Positions 45,958-57,104 are shown, numbered from the stretch's first letter. The stretch is DNA of 64,000 nt from Leptogranulimonas caecicola (GCF_023168405.1 NZ_AP025285.1:124001-188000), one strand, 5' to 3'. The notes: a model not told the origin generated them from the letters alone. Made by a program: numbers and translations.

Positions 45958-46783
45958 TTAAAAAAGGTCGGGGTCTTCGTAGATCGCGTTCTCGCTGCTG
46001 GTGGCAGCAGGAGCGGCGGCAGCGGCCTTGCCGGTGGCTAGGAAGTAGATGTAGGCCACGGTGGCGGCGATGAAGACCACGGGGATGGTGCCCAGGCCTG
46101 CGAAGGCGAAGAGGGCGAAGCCAAGGAAGAAGAAGACCAGCTGGATCTTCTCTTTCACCACGATGTTCATGAGCATGCCGATGCCCAGTGCGGGAAGGAT
46201 GCCGCCCAGCACGCTAATGGTGTGGGTGACGATCTCAGGCGCGTTGTTGGCGATGTCGTTCACGACGCCCTCACCGGCGATGATGGCCACAAAGACGGGG
46301 ACGAAGCGCAGCAAGAAGGTGCAGATCTGGGGGATGACCAGGTGCCACAGAGTGACGCCCTTGGTGCTTCCGGCCTGTGCGGCCTCCAGGGCCTTGTTGT
46401 TGAAGACGGAGTAGCCGGCCATACGCAGGTTGTAGAAGACCAGGCCAAAGGTGTTGCCCACCAGCACCGCCAGGGTCACTGCCAGCGCGGGGGTCCTTGG
46501 TGGCGGCCATGGCCAAGCCAATGCCGCCATAGGAGGCATACGTGATCTCAGAGTTGGTGGCGCCACCGGTGGACAGGTTGGCGATGAAGACGGCCTGCAC
46601 CGCCACGCCGCAGAGGATGCCCTGGGTGACGTCGCCAAAGGCGAGGCCCACGATAAGGCCGGCTACCAAGGGGCGGCCAAGGCAGTAGAAGCTGCCGGTG
46701 GTGCCCAGAGGGTTGGCGCACTCGATGGCGCCCAGATAACAGAAGAGACCGCAGATAAACGCCGGGAAAATAAGTCCGCTCAT
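45958..46783 (-). pseudogene. PTS system, mannose-family EIIC, frameshifted
   Basis: Two overlapping frames carry one protein. The first, from ATG 46783 (GGAGGAG upstream), gives the start of an EIIC with membrane segments up to A-M-A-A-T-K-D-P near residue 97. The second continues with A-L-A-V-T-L-A-V-L-V-G-N-T and runs to 45958 as a normal EIIC end (about 270 residues in all). The switch falls in a run of five G at 46489-46493 on the + strand; removing one G joins the frames. All neighbours are intact, so this is either a sequencing error in a homopolymer or a recent inactivation. If real, the transporter would be non-functional. Confidence 0.8.
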
Positions 46784-46801
46784 AACAGTTCTCCTCCTCC
46801 T

Positions 46802-47296
46802 TTACAAAGACTCGTACTTGCTCTTCACCTGGGACCAGGTGTGCACAGAATCGTCGGGGATCATCTGGAATTGCAGGTCGATGCCTTGATTTGCCAGATA
46901 GTCGAAGCAGGCGACGTCTTCGTCGGTGATGCAGATGGCGTTGCCTAGGTTTTTGGTGCCCGGGCGTGTGCCAGAGAGGTTGCCTACGTTGAGCATGGGG
47001 CCAAAGTCGCCGCCTGCCTTCTTGAGGTTGGCAAACTCCTCCACCGAGTCGGAGATAATAAAGAAGTTTTTCTTGGAAGCTTTGGCCTTCTCGCAGGCCT
47101 CCACGCCCTGGTCGACGGTGTAAATGCCGATCTTCAGGTGCCCGGCTGCCGCCTTGAGCACCTTCTTGCGCAGGTCGTCAGCGGCAACTTTGTCGCTGAT
47201 CACCAGGATGGCGTCGCAGGACTTCTGGGTGGCCCAGCGGGTCATGGTCTGGCCATGGATCACACGATCGTCGATGCGTGCGAACGAAATGGTCAT
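46802..47296 (-). CDS. PTS system, mannose-family EIIB
   Basis: 164 residues. The phosphoryl-accepting histidine is His14 in R-I-D-D-R-V-I-H-G-Q. The rest fits the EIIB sorbose-type fold (D-A-I-L-V-I-S-D-K-V-A, L-K-A-A near 48, N-V-G-N-L-S-G near 121). It receives phosphate from EIIA and passes it to the sugar in the EIIC-EIID channel. RBS GGAGAGGTG. Second gene of the operon, 45 bp after EIIA. Confidence 0.93.
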   Translation of the reverse strand: MTISFARIDDRVIHGQTMTRWATQKSCDAILVISDKVAADDLRKKVLKAAAGHLKIGIYTVDQGVEACEKAKASKKNFFIISDSVEEFANLKKAGGDFGPMLNVGNLSGTRPGTKNLGNAICITDEDVACFDYLANQGIDLQFQMIPDDSVHTWSQVKSKYESL

Positions 47297-47341
47297 ACAC
47301 CTCTCCTCTCTTTTAGGGAAACTTGTGGCAAGACGACGCGG

Positions 47342-47770
47342 CTAGAAGAGATCCTCCTCTTCCTCTGGGCCGTCTTCCTGGGGCAGTTCCGCACCACAGA
47401 CGCCGCTCGCCCCCGCTGAGACGGCAGTCTGAACAACGGCATCGATGTCATCGGTGGCAGAGGCCATGACTCCTGCCTCGATGAGCATGGGAAGGTTGAG
47501 GCCGCACACCAGGCGCAGCCGGGAAGGGTCTTCAAGCAGGCGGGCGTAGACCTCGTTATAGGGGGTGCCGCCCAACAGATCGGCCATCACCAAGATGGGG
47601 CCCTGGCCGTCAAGGGCGGCCAGACGCTCATCCAAGCGCACCCGAAAATCCTCTACGCCATCGTTGGTGAGGCTGAGGGCGCTCACGTTCGGCGCGTCGG
47701 CAAAGAGCATCTTGTAGGCGTCGAGCACGCCCTCGCAGAGCTTTCCGTGGGACACGAGCAGGATGTTCAT
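47342..47770 (-). CDS. PTS system, mannose-family EIIA
   Basis: 142 residues from ATG 47770 (AGGAGCCCCT upstream, so preferred over the longer frame). His8 in L-V-S-H-G-K-L-C-E-G is the phosphoryl site; D-L-L-G-G-T-P-Y-N-E near 68 is the second signature. The last residues are strongly acidic (E-E-E-E-D-L-F). First gene of the operon. The leader contains an inverted GCCCTTAAGA word at 47863-47872. Confidence 0.92.
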   Translation of the reverse strand: MNILLVSHGKLCEGVLDAYKMLFADAPNVSALSLTNDGVEDFRVRLDERLAALDGQGPILVMADLLGGTPYNEVYARLLEDPSRLRLVCGLNLPMLIEAGVMASATDDIDAVVQTAVSAGASGVCGAELPQEDGPEEEEDLF

Positions 47771-48278
47771 AGGGGCTCCTTTAGGTGTAAGCAAAATTGA
47801 TCGAAGGGAGGCGCCCGAAGGCGCCGGATGCCAAGGGAGGGTGCGCTTTTGTGAAGCGCCGTTCTTAAGGGCCCAGAGCGCGCAAGGGAAGAGGGGCGAC
47901 GCTGGGCTTTCGAGGGATCCTGGCGGCCAGGTCTCGAAGGATAGGGAAATAAGTAAAGGCTGCTCAGAAACTTGTAAGTCAATATGTAAGCTTTAAGCCT
48001 TACATAACGCCTGTGCAATCCCAATAGTAGGGGGAGATATCCAAAGAATCAAGAGACATATCCACACAATATCCGTGAACGGTAGAAAATATGAGCTGAC
48101 AAAAAAGACAAATAGCCTAGACAAAAAGCTTGTTATACTCCTGCTACCGAGAAGGCCCGGCCCCCGGATGTTGTGGGCTTATCGGCACAAGGGCAATTCA
48201 GGTTGCCTTTAGAGTTGCAAGTTGTACAAGACGCACCCCTTAGTATTCTTCGAGTGTTTCTATTTAAGGAGCTTATCC
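47771..48278. promoter_or_regulatory. Shared promoter gap of the PTS operon and deoC
   Basis: 508 bp between divergent genes. On the minus strand TTGACT (near 47980) is a candidate -35 box for the PTS operon. CTTGTAAG (47971-47978), ATGTAAG (47984-47990) and CTTACATAAC (47999-48008) surround it, matching words near regulator 1. TCTTAAGGGC (47863-47872) matches the word near regulator 2. TATACT at 48134-48139 could be the -10 box for deoC. A TTATCGGCA copy is at 48179. No gene is seen. Confidence 0.5.
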
Positions 48279-48992
48279 ATGAGCAAGGCCTATACCTTGG
48301 ACGACCTCGCTCGTCTGGTGGACCACACCAACCTGCACGCCGACGCCACAGAGCAAGACATGAAGAAGCTCTGCGACGAGGCACGTGCCTACCACTTCAA
48401 GATGGTGGCGGTCAACCAGGTGCAGTCCAAGTTCTGTTCTGAGCAGCTGGCGGGTACCGACATCCATACAGGCGCCGCCATCGCCTTCCCGTTGGGGCAG
48501 ACTTCTATCGAGTCCAAGGTGGCCGAGACTGAAGACGCCATCGCCAACGGCGCCACCGAGATCGACTATGTGATCAACATCACCCAGGTGAAGGCTAAAA
48601 ACTGGGCCTATCTGGAAGACGAGATGGCACGCATCGTGGAGGTGTGCGACAAAGCCCAGGTGCCCTCCAAGGTGATCTTTGAGAATTGCCTGCTCACCGA
48701 TGAGGAAAAGCTTGCCCTCTGCGAGATCGCCAGCCGCGTGAAGCCCACCTTTGTGAAGACTTCCACCGGATTCTCCACCGGCGGCGCCACTGTGGCCGAC
48801 GTGGAGCTCATGGCCAGCCATGTGGGGCCGGACGTACAGGTAAAGGCTGCCGGTGGCATCCGCGACGCCGACACCTTCCTGGACATGGTGCGTGCCGGCG
48901 CCACCCGCATCGGCACCTCTTCGGGCATCTCCATCATCGAAGCCTTGAAGGCGCGTATGGCAGACGAGGGCGTCGAGAGCTACACCCTCTAA
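48279..48992 (+). CDS. deoC: Deoxyribose-phosphate aldolase family enzyme
   Basis: 237 residues from ATG 48279 (TAAGGAGC upstream). DeoC TIM barrel: D-H-T-N-L near 16, V-A-V-N-Q near 44, E-I-D-Y-V-I-N near 88, the Schiff-base lysine in V-K-T-S-T-G-F near 150 and the second lysine in V-K-A-A-G-G-I-R near 180. Cleaves 2-deoxyribose 5-phosphate to acetaldehyde and glyceraldehyde 3-phosphate. Being divergent from a PTS operon rather than beside nucleoside genes, it may act on another sugar phosphate (inference). Followed by isomerase and reductase genes on the same strand. Confidence 0.9.
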   Translation: MSKAYTLDDLARLVDHTNLHADATEQDMKKLCDEARAYHFKMVAVNQVQSKFCSEQLAGTDIHTGAAIAFPLGQTSIESKVAETEDAIANGATEIDYVINITQVKAKNWAYLEDEMARIVEVCDKAQVPSKVIFENCLLTDEEKLALCEIASRVKPTFVKTSTGFSTGGATVADVELMASHVGPDVQVKAAGGIRDADTFLDMVRAGATRIGTSSGISIIEALKARMADEGVESYTL

Positions 48993-49130
48993 CAGGGCAG
49001 CTTCCTTAAGCGAGCGTTCTTGCACCTGCGCCCCTGCGGCATCCTATGACGAACGAGGACTGTCAAGAGAATGCCGCGGGGGCGCTTCTTTGGGTCGGAT
49101 GATCTTTTTTAAACGAAAGGAGCCTATACT

Positions 49131-50066
49131 ATGGGCCCCATTACCTTTGCTCCCCACGTCATATCGCCCATATGGGCCGGCACGCGCCTGGCCCAAATCC
49201 GCGGGCTTGAGCCTTCGGGCGACAAGAACTATGGCGAGTCCTTCGACATTTCGGCCCATGAAGGGGTGACCTCGCAGGTGGCCTCGGGTCCGGGCGAAGG
49301 CATGGCCTACGACGAGTTCTTGCGCGCCTATCACGATGAGGTGCTAGGCGATACCGAGGACACCGAGAGCCTCCAGGCCATCTTCATGGATGCCAAGGAG
49401 TTCTTGTCGGTGCAGGTGCATCCCGGAGAGGAGGATGCGGCACGCCTGGTGGGGGACCGCGGCAAGGTGGAATGCTGGTACATCTGCGAAGCGGAGCCCG
49501 GCGCCGAGCTCATTGGCGGATGCACCACCTGCGATCTGGAGGCGCTAAGGGAGGCTTCGGCCAACGACACCATCGGCGAGCGCTACGGGTTGCGGGTGCC
49601 GGTGCATCCTGGCGACTTCGTGCAGGTGCCCTCTGGGACCATGCATGCCATGGGCCCAGGCATCCTGAGTGTGGAGATCGGTTCCTTTGGCAATACTACC
49701 TTCAGGCTCTGCGACTGGGGCCGCGGCCGTGAGCTGCACGTGGATCAGGGATTCGAGGTGCTCAACCCCTCCAACTGCGTCACGGTGGCTCATGTGGGCG
49801 ACCCGGAGCGCGTGGACCACCCTGCCACTCATCGCGCTATCCACAACGAGGCCTTCACGTGCGACGTCATCGATGTGCGCGACAGCTGGCAGGTGCCTAC
49901 AGACGGCCAGTACTTCCTGCTCACCTGCGTCTGGGGAGAAGCCCACGTCTCCAGCCCTGAGGGCGACACAAACCTCGCCTATACCGAGAGCTGCGTGATC
50001 CCGGCATCTCTCGAAGGCGTCACCATCTCGGGCGACTGCCGCGTGGTGGTGAGCCGCCGCTGCTAA
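49131..50066 (+). CDS. Class I mannose-6-phosphate isomerase-like protein (second copy)
   Basis: 311 residues; RBS AAAGGAG before ATG 49131. Cupin isomerase: P-I-W-A-G-T-R-L near 13, V-Q-V-H-P-G-E near 94 (metal), E-C-W-Y-I near 113, V-P-S-G-T-M-H-A-M near 166. It is only distantly like the manA product at 44020, so the pair probably use different substrates. It has 138 bp upstream with no strong terminator and may be transcribed with deoC. Confidence 0.83.
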   Translation: MGPITFAPHVISPIWAGTRLAQIRGLEPSGDKNYGESFDISAHEGVTSQVASGPGEGMAYDEFLRAYHDEVLGDTEDTESLQAIFMDAKEFLSVQVHPGEEDAARLVGDRGKVECWYICEAEPGAELIGGCTTCDLEALREASANDTIGERYGLRVPVHPGDFVQVPSGTMHAMGPGILSVEIGSFGNTTFRLCDWGRGRELHVDQGFEVLNPSNCVTVAHVGDPERVDHPATHRAIHNEAFTCDVIDVRDSWQVPTDGQYFLLTCVWGEAHVSSPEGDTNLAYTESCVIPASLEGVTISGDCRVVVSRRC

Positions 50067-50127
50067 GGCCGCTGCCCGAACCTAGGAGCACTTCGAACCC
50101 AAGAACTACCAACCCAAGGAGCAATTC

Positions 50128-50994
50128 ATGAGGCAAAAGGTCTTAGTGACCGGATCGCGGGGCTATCTGGCAAGCTTGGTGTCCCTCTACAACCAGGACA
50201 CCTTCGAGTTCGTAGGCGTGTCGCGCAAAGACGTCGACTACTCGAACCCTGCGGAGGTGAAGGCGTTTTTCTCGGCACAGGAGTTCGACCTGCTCTTCCA
50301 CACCGCCGCCAACGCCACCACTGCCGACTGCGAGAACGACCCAGAAGGAACCGGGCTGGTGAACCGGGACTCGGCCATCGCCATTGCCCAGGTGTGCCAA
50401 GACAAGGGCAAGCGTCTGGTGTTCATCTCTACCGAGCAGCTGTTCAACGGCCGCACTGACGCTGCTCCCTTTGATGAAGAGACAGACCCTGTGCCGGTCA
50501 CCAACTATGGGCGCCAGAAGGCCGACGTGGATGCTTGGATGCGCGCCCATATGGACAACTATGTGATCTTGCGGCTCTCTTGGCAGTTTGGGCTTTCGAT
50601 GCCGCGAGTGAAGGCGTCTCCCAACATCTTGGGCAACACCCTCCGGGCCTTGCGTACCCACACTCCTACCAAGTTCACCGCCAACGAGCGTCGCTGCATG
50701 ACCTATGCCCAGCACCTGGCCAACGACTTCCCTCTGCTGGCTACGATCGACAGCGGCGTCTACAACTTCGCAAGCGCCAACATGCTCACCACCTATGAGG
50801 CAGCCCGTTATATCGCCGGGCGCCTCGGGGCGACGCCTGGCGAGATCGACGAGCTCATCCTCCCCGATACCGAGCGCTATGCCGAGCGTCCTCGCGACTT
50901 TCGCTTGGACGGCTCCAAAGCCAAGGCGGCGGGGTTTGGCCTGGCCACCTTCGAGGAGGACGTCCAGCGCTGCCTGAGCGACTTTGGCTATTAA
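50128..50994 (+). CDS. RfbD-like sugar-nucleotide reductase (extended SDR)
   Basis: 288 residues; AAGGAGC precedes the ATG. NAD(P)-binding start V-L-V-T-G-S-R-G-Y-L-A (residues 5-15), H-T-A-A-N-A-T-T near 58, and the active-site Y-G-R-Q-K (Tyr-x-x-x-Lys) near 131. This resembles dTDP-4-dehydrorhamnose reductase, but the rest of a rhamnose pathway is not here. Together with two isomerases and an aldolase it may act on a free or phosphorylated sugar. Last gene before a very strong terminator. Confidence 0.78.
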   Translation: MRQKVLVTGSRGYLASLVSLYNQDTFEFVGVSRKDVDYSNPAEVKAFFSAQEFDLLFHTAANATTADCENDPEGTGLVNRDSAIAIAQVCQDKGKRLVFISTEQLFNGRTDAAPFDEETDPVPVTNYGRQKADVDAWMRAHMDNYVILRLSWQFGLSMPRVKASPNILGNTLRALRTHTPTKFTANERRCMTYAQHLANDFPLLATIDSGVYNFASANMLTTYEAARYIAGRLGATPGEIDELILPDTERYAERPRDFRLDGSKAKAAGFGLATFEEDVQRCLSDFGY

Positions 50995-51054
50995 GGCGCG
51001 CGCCTAAGCCCAGGGGCTTGGGGAGGGCCATACACACGCGACAGTAAATCGATG

Positions 51055-51098
51055 CGGCAGCCTGCATGTTTCAAGGACATGCAGGCTGCCGTTTTTTT
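51055..51098 (+). terminator. Strong terminator after the RfbD-like gene
   Basis: Perfect 15-bp stem CGGCAGCCTGCATGT (51055-51069) with 51077-51091, then seven T. Confidence 0.96.
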
Positions 51099-51109
51099 GA
51101 AGGCGTGCG

Positions 51110-51916
51110 CTATCGTACGGTCATGGGGCGGGCTTGGCCGGCGGCCACGATGGCGAGCCGCCCGTTGGGGGTCGCGGCCTGAGTGCCCACGTCGTTGGCG
51201 ACCGTCGCACCCAAGGCTTCGGCCAGGGCCCCTACCGCCAGAGAAGGCCGGTTGTTTTCCTGGGATAGATGCATGGCCACCACAGCGCGGGTATGGCTCC
51301 CCACCAGTTGGGCTGCCGCCTGCGCGGCCTGGCTGTTGGACAGATGGCCCAGGGGGCCGGATACCCGCTGCTTGAGGTAGCCAGGGTAGGGGCCGCTGGC
51401 GAGCATGCGCTCGTCGTGATTGGATTCCAGGGCCAGGATGCCTAGGTCGCTCAGGGCTTCGAGGGCAGCGGGCGTCATATAGCCGGTGTCCGTGCAGATC
51501 CCTACGGAGTCGTCGCCGCAGCGAATGGAAAGCCCTACCGGATCGCAGACATCATGGCTGGTAGAGAAGGTGGCAACCTCCATGCACCCCAGCGTGAGCG
51601 TGCTGCCGGCATCAAAGGTGGCAAAGCCCAGCTGTTCCATGGAGGGGCGCGATGCGGCCGTGCCGCAGCTGGCATAGAGAGTGCCGTCAAAATGCTTGGC
51701 GAGCACGGGCAGCCCCTTGGTGTGATCGGAATGCTCGTGGGTCACCAGGCAGGCGGTGATGCGGGAGAGGTCCACCGAGAGCTCGGCCGCCCGCCGTTTG
51801 AGCTCGCGCAGCGAGAGGCCGTCATCGATGAGCAGCGAGTTTGCGGGGCCCTCCACCACGTAGGCGTTCCCTTTGGAACCCGAGGCCAACAGGTGCAAAT
51901 GCAAACAGGGGTCCAC
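51110..51916 (-). CDS. MBL-fold hydrolase, WalJ/YycJ-like
   Basis: About 268 residues. The metallo-beta-lactamase motif T-H-E-H-S-D-H lies near residue 60, with further ligands in S-T-S-H-D near 115 and T-D-T-G near 135. The opening L-H-L-H-L-L-A-S-G-S-K-G-N-A is the usual start of WalJ proteins, so I place the start at GTG 51916 or a nearby codon; no strong ribosome site separates them, and a longer frame reaches upstream. WalJ-type enzymes are exonuclease-like hydrolases linked to DNA repair or cell-wall control. The gene lies alone, divergent from tilS. Confidence 0.75.
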   Translation of the reverse strand: MDPCLHLHLLASGSKGNAYVVEGPANSLLIDDGLSLRELKRRAAELSVDLSRITACLVTHEHSDHTKGLPVLAKHFDGTLYASCGTAASRPSMEQLGFATFDAGSTLTLGCMEVATFSTSHDVCDPVGLSIRCGDDSVGICTDTGYMTPAALEALSDLGILALESNHDERMLASGPYPGYLKQRVSGPLGHLSNSQAAQAAAQLVGSHTRAVVAMHLSQENNRPSLAVGALAEALGATVANDVGTQAATPNGRLAIVAAGQARPMTVR

Positions 51917-52034
51917 GCAAGGCTCGCTTTCTTGAAGAGGTTGCACGTTCTTATCGGCACCCACAATAAGCCAAGCTCCCGTAGGGCAAAAGCCTACACT
52001 TGATAGTTCCAGCGACCTTAAAAAAGGAGGACCC

Positions 52035-53552
52035 ATGACCAGTGTGGCCAGGCGATATGGAGGAGCCTCAGCTCCCTTTGAGAGGCCTGCTACCGCCGAT
52101 GATCCCAGTTTGGGCGCGCCGGTGGTGCTCATGGTCTCCGGTGGGGCGGACTCCTGCGCGCTCCTGCTTTTGGCCGCCACCTCGCCGCTGGACTTGGAGG
52201 ACGGTCGAGGGCCGCAGCCCATCGCCCGAGAGCGGCTCCATGTGCTCCATATAAATCATGGGTTGAGGGGCCTGGATGCGGCAGAAGACGCCGAGTTTGT
52301 GCGCGACCTGGCTGCCCGCCAGGGGATCCCGGCTACGGTGGTAGATGCGGATGTGCCTGCCCTCACCCAAGAGACGCCTGGCGAGTCCTTCGAGAGCGTG
52401 GCCCGCCAGGTGCGCTATGAGGCAGCCAATCAGCTGGCCAACGAGCTCTCAGCCCAGTGGGGCACCCCGCGCAGCGCCGCCCGCATCCTCACTGCCCATA
52501 CGGCCAACGACCGCTGCGAGACCTTCTTCATGAACGCCATCCGAGGTTCCGGGGTCGCCGGGCTCTCATCCATCCCTCGGCGCCGCAACCGCATCGTGCG
52601 GCCGCTTTTGGACCGCACCCATCAGGATCTCTGCGACTACCTGCGCATGCACGGGGTGGTCTGGCGTGAAGACGCCACCAACTCCGACACCCGCTACCTG
52701 AGAAACTACGTGCGCCACGAGCTCATTCCTGTTGCCGAGAAGAAAAACCCCCGCTTGGCCCAGACGGTTTCGGGCGCCTGCGATATCTTGTCAGACGAAG
52801 ACGCCTACCTCACCTCCATCGCGGCTCGGGTTCTGCGCGAGGTGACGCGCCGGAGCGATCCAGGCGCCCTGTCGCTGGACGCCAATCGGCTCGCGGCGAT
52901 GGAGGTGGCCGTCGCCCGCCGGGTGGTGCGCGCCGCATTGTTGCAGGTAGCGCCCGAGGCGCGGCTGGAGGGCCGCCATATCGAGCGCGTCTTGGGCCTG
53001 GTGGCGCAAGGCTCCGGCTCCATGACGGCGCCTTTGGGGGTGGATGTATCGGTGCAGTACGGGTTGCTGCGCCTGGCGTCGCGCACCAGCGCGGAGGCGC
53101 TGGTAGGGGCCTGGCTGGAAGCGCCGGGAACGCTGGAGCTCCCAGGGGGCAAGATTTTGTCGGCATCGCTAGTGCCCGTAGCGCGAGGGGACGACCCGGT
53201 GGCACTGGCCCAGACCTATGCGGCTGAGCGCGGGCCGGTGTCGGTGATGCTGGACGCTGAGGCTGCAGGCGTGCCTCCCGAGGGGGGACGGCTGTGGGTG
53301 GCGGGTTCAGAGGCCGGGGAGGTGCTGTGCCCGTTGGGGATGCATGGGCAGTCCAAACGGCTCTCGGACCTTCTGGCTGCCGCCCATATCCCTGCGCGTG
53401 AGCGAGGCCAGGTGCCGGTGGTTCACGCGGGCCCCGTAGGCCCGATCTTGTGGGTGGCAGGAGTTCGTGCAGACGAGCGCTGCCGGGTCACGAGCGCCAC
53501 TAAGACACTGTTAGTATTGAATTTCCACCAGCGGGAGCAGGCGGTCCTTTAG
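52035..53552 (+). CDS. tilS: tRNA(Ile)-lysidine synthetase
   Basis: 505 residues from ATG 52035 (AAAAAGGAGG upstream). The ATP pyrophosphatase P-loop M-V-S-G-G-A-D-S is near residue 33; H-I-N-H-G-L-R near 72 and T-A-H-T-A-N-D near 153 are family marks, and R-G-S-G-V-A-G-L near 170 follows. It modifies C34 of tRNA-Ile(CAU) to lysidine so that AUA is read as isoleucine; an essential cytoplasmic enzyme. C-terminal TilS substrate-binding domain about 380-500. First gene of tilS-hpt-ftsH, a common gene order in Gram-positives. Confidence 0.94.
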   Translation: MTSVARRYGGASAPFERPATADDPSLGAPVVLMVSGGADSCALLLLAATSPLDLEDGRGPQPIARERLHVLHINHGLRGLDAAEDAEFVRDLAARQGIPATVVDADVPALTQETPGESFESVARQVRYEAANQLANELSAQWGTPRSAARILTAHTANDRCETFFMNAIRGSGVAGLSSIPRRRNRIVRPLLDRTHQDLCDYLRMHGVVWREDATNSDTRYLRNYVRHELIPVAEKKNPRLAQTVSGACDILSDEDAYLTSIAARVLREVTRRSDPGALSLDANRLAAMEVAVARRVVRAALLQVAPEARLEGRHIERVLGLVAQGSGSMTAPLGVDVSVQYGLLRLASRTSAEALVGAWLEAPGTLELPGGKILSASLVPVARGDDPVALAQTYAAERGPVSVMLDAEAAGVPPEGGRLWVAGSEAGEVLCPLGMHGQSKRLSDLLAAAHIPARERGQVPVVHAGPVGPILWVAGVRADERCRVTSATKTLLVLNFHQREQAVL

Positions 53553-53585
53553 GGAAGGCCGTCGCGAGGAGAAAAGGGGACGTCA

Positions 53586-54149
53586 ATGAGTGACAAGGCT
53601 GGCTGCGAACTGCATAGCGATATCGAGCGCGTGGTGTTCGCCCAGGAAGAAATCGCCGCTATCGTGCAAACCATGGGAGCGCAGATCACCGAGGATTACA
53701 AAGATCGAAACCCATTGCTCATCTGTGTGCTCAAGGGCGCTGTGGTGGTCATGGCCGATCTCATGCGCGCCATCGACACCCCCATTTCCATCGACTTCAT
53801 GGCGGTGTCCAGCTACGGCGACGGCGCCACGAGCTCCGGCGTGGTGCGCATCGTCAAAGACCTGGATACCCGTATCGAAGGGCGCGACGTGATCATCGTG
53901 GAGGACATCTTGGACTCCGGCCTCACGCTCTCCTACCTCATCGACATGCTCAAATCCCGCAGCCCCCGCTCTATCGAAGTGGCCGCTTTTTTGGTGAAAG
54001 ACCTGCCCGACCGCGATTGTCCTGTAATCCCTAAATATGTTGGTAGTCACGTGCCAAACGAGTTCATCGTGGGGTATGGACTGGACTATGCAGAGCGTTA
54101 TCGCAACCTGCCCTACATCGGCATCCTCAAGCCGGAGTGCTACTCTTAA
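53586..54149 (+). CDS. hpt: Hypoxanthine-guanine phosphoribosyltransferase
   Basis: 187 residues. PRPP-binding motif V-I-I-V-E-D-I-L-D-S-G-L-T-L near residue 100 and the flexible-loop region V-S-S-Y-G-D-G-A near 76 mark the family; V-C-V-L-K-G-A near 46 fits. Salvages hypoxanthine and guanine to nucleotides in the cytoplasm. It starts 33 bp after tilS, with GGGGA as ribosome site, and ftsH follows 48 bp later. Confidence 0.95.
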   Translation: MSDKAGCELHSDIERVVFAQEEIAAIVQTMGAQITEDYKDRNPLLICVLKGAVVVMADLMRAIDTPISIDFMAVSSYGDGATSSGVVRIVKDLDTRIEGRDVIIVEDILDSGLTLSYLIDMLKSRSPRSIEVAAFLVKDLPDRDCPVIPKYVGSHVPNEFIVGYGLDYAERYRNLPYIGILKPECYS

Positions 54150-54197
54150 CGGCCCAAGGACGGAGGCATAGGGCGCCCATAGCAACAAGGGAGATCC

Positions 54198-56294
<2,097 letters not shown>

Positions 56295-56342
56295 TCATTG
56301 ACAGGTCGGGGTTTTATCGGCTTGTATTTTAAAAACATATGA

Positions 56343-56385
56343 AGCAGGTGCGGCTGGAAGGGATCCGGCTGCACCTGCTATTTTT
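56343..56385 (+). terminator. Terminator after ftsH
   Basis: AGCAGGTGC/GCACCTGCT stem (56343-56351 with 56371-56379) with an inner GC-rich loop, then ATTTTTA. Also near the end of the convergent HAD gene. Confidence 0.85.
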
Positions 56386-56411
56386 ATGGCATTCGGGGGG
56401 GCGGCGCCATC

Positions 56412-57086
56412 TTAGAGGGAGAGTTGGTCGATCACGAGGGGGATCTCGTCGAGGGTATCCACCATGTGGTGCGCTCCTTTTTGAGAAAAGCAAAAGCGCG
56501 TCTCGCGCCGGGCAATCACATAATAACGAGCGCATCTTGCAGCTTCGATCCCGGTATTGGAGTCTTCCACAGCTACGCAACGCTGCGGGTTTACACCCAA
56601 GAGCCGCGCGGCTTTGAGGTACACATCAGGAGCAGGTTTGGAGTGAGCCACTTCGCTGCCGCTCACCACGGCCGCAAACTGGTCACGTACGCCGCAGCTA
56701 CAAAGAGCAACCTCTATCTCTGCCGGTGAGGAGCACGAAGCCACGGCACAGGGAATGCCTCGGTCGTGCAAGCCCTCAAGACAGCGGTGCAGTCCGGCCA
56801 TGGCTAGCTCGCCGAGCCTTCCATCAAGGGCGGCGAAAGCCGGCTCTACTGCCTCCTCAACGCCCAGGTCTGCCCAAGAGGGGTCGGGCTGGGGTACTTG
56901 TGCAAACCATCGCTCCAGGTGCTCGCGATATACCGGGGCAGAACATCCAACGATGTCGCTCACCTCGTCCCAGCTCAGAGAGACACCGTGTTGCCCAAAG
57001 AAATCCACGAGGATGCGGCAGTAGGCCGCCTCGGTGTCGACGATAACCCCATCCATGTCGAACACGACCGCCTCTACGGTGCCCAT
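56412..57086 (-). CDS. HAD-superfamily phosphatase (beta-phosphoglucomutase-like)
   Basis: 224 residues from ATG 57086 (AGGAGG upstream). The start M-G-T-V-E-A-V-V-F-D-M-D-G-V-I-V-D is the HAD motif I with two catalytic Asp. V-A-S-C-S-S near 118 is motif II, K-P-A-P-D near 152 gives the lysine, V-E-D-S-N-T-G near 176 is the acidic motif. Likely removes phosphate from, or isomerises, a sugar phosphate. Divergent from the operon at 57175, and the gap between them contains a word shared with the SIS/PTS promoter, so it is probably in the same regulon. Confidence 0.86.
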   Translation of the reverse strand: MGTVEAVVFDMDGVIVDTEAAYCRILVDFFGQHGVSLSWDEVSDIVGCSAPVYREHLERWFAQVPQPDPSWADLGVEEAVEPAFAALDGRLGELAMAGLHRCLEGLHDRGIPCAVASCSSPAEIEVALCSCGVRDQFAAVVSGSEVAHSKPAPDVYLKAARLLGVNPQRCVAVEDSNTGIEAARCARYYVIARRETRFCFSQKGAHHMVDTLDEIPLVIDQLSL

Positions 57087-57104
57087 AATTCCTCCTGTTT
57101 GGAA

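Noticed and set aside
46271-46783. Programmed ribosomal frameshifting in EIIC
   Set aside because: The run is only five G, with no slippery heptamer plus downstream structure, and other EIIC genes do not use it; error or mutation is simpler.
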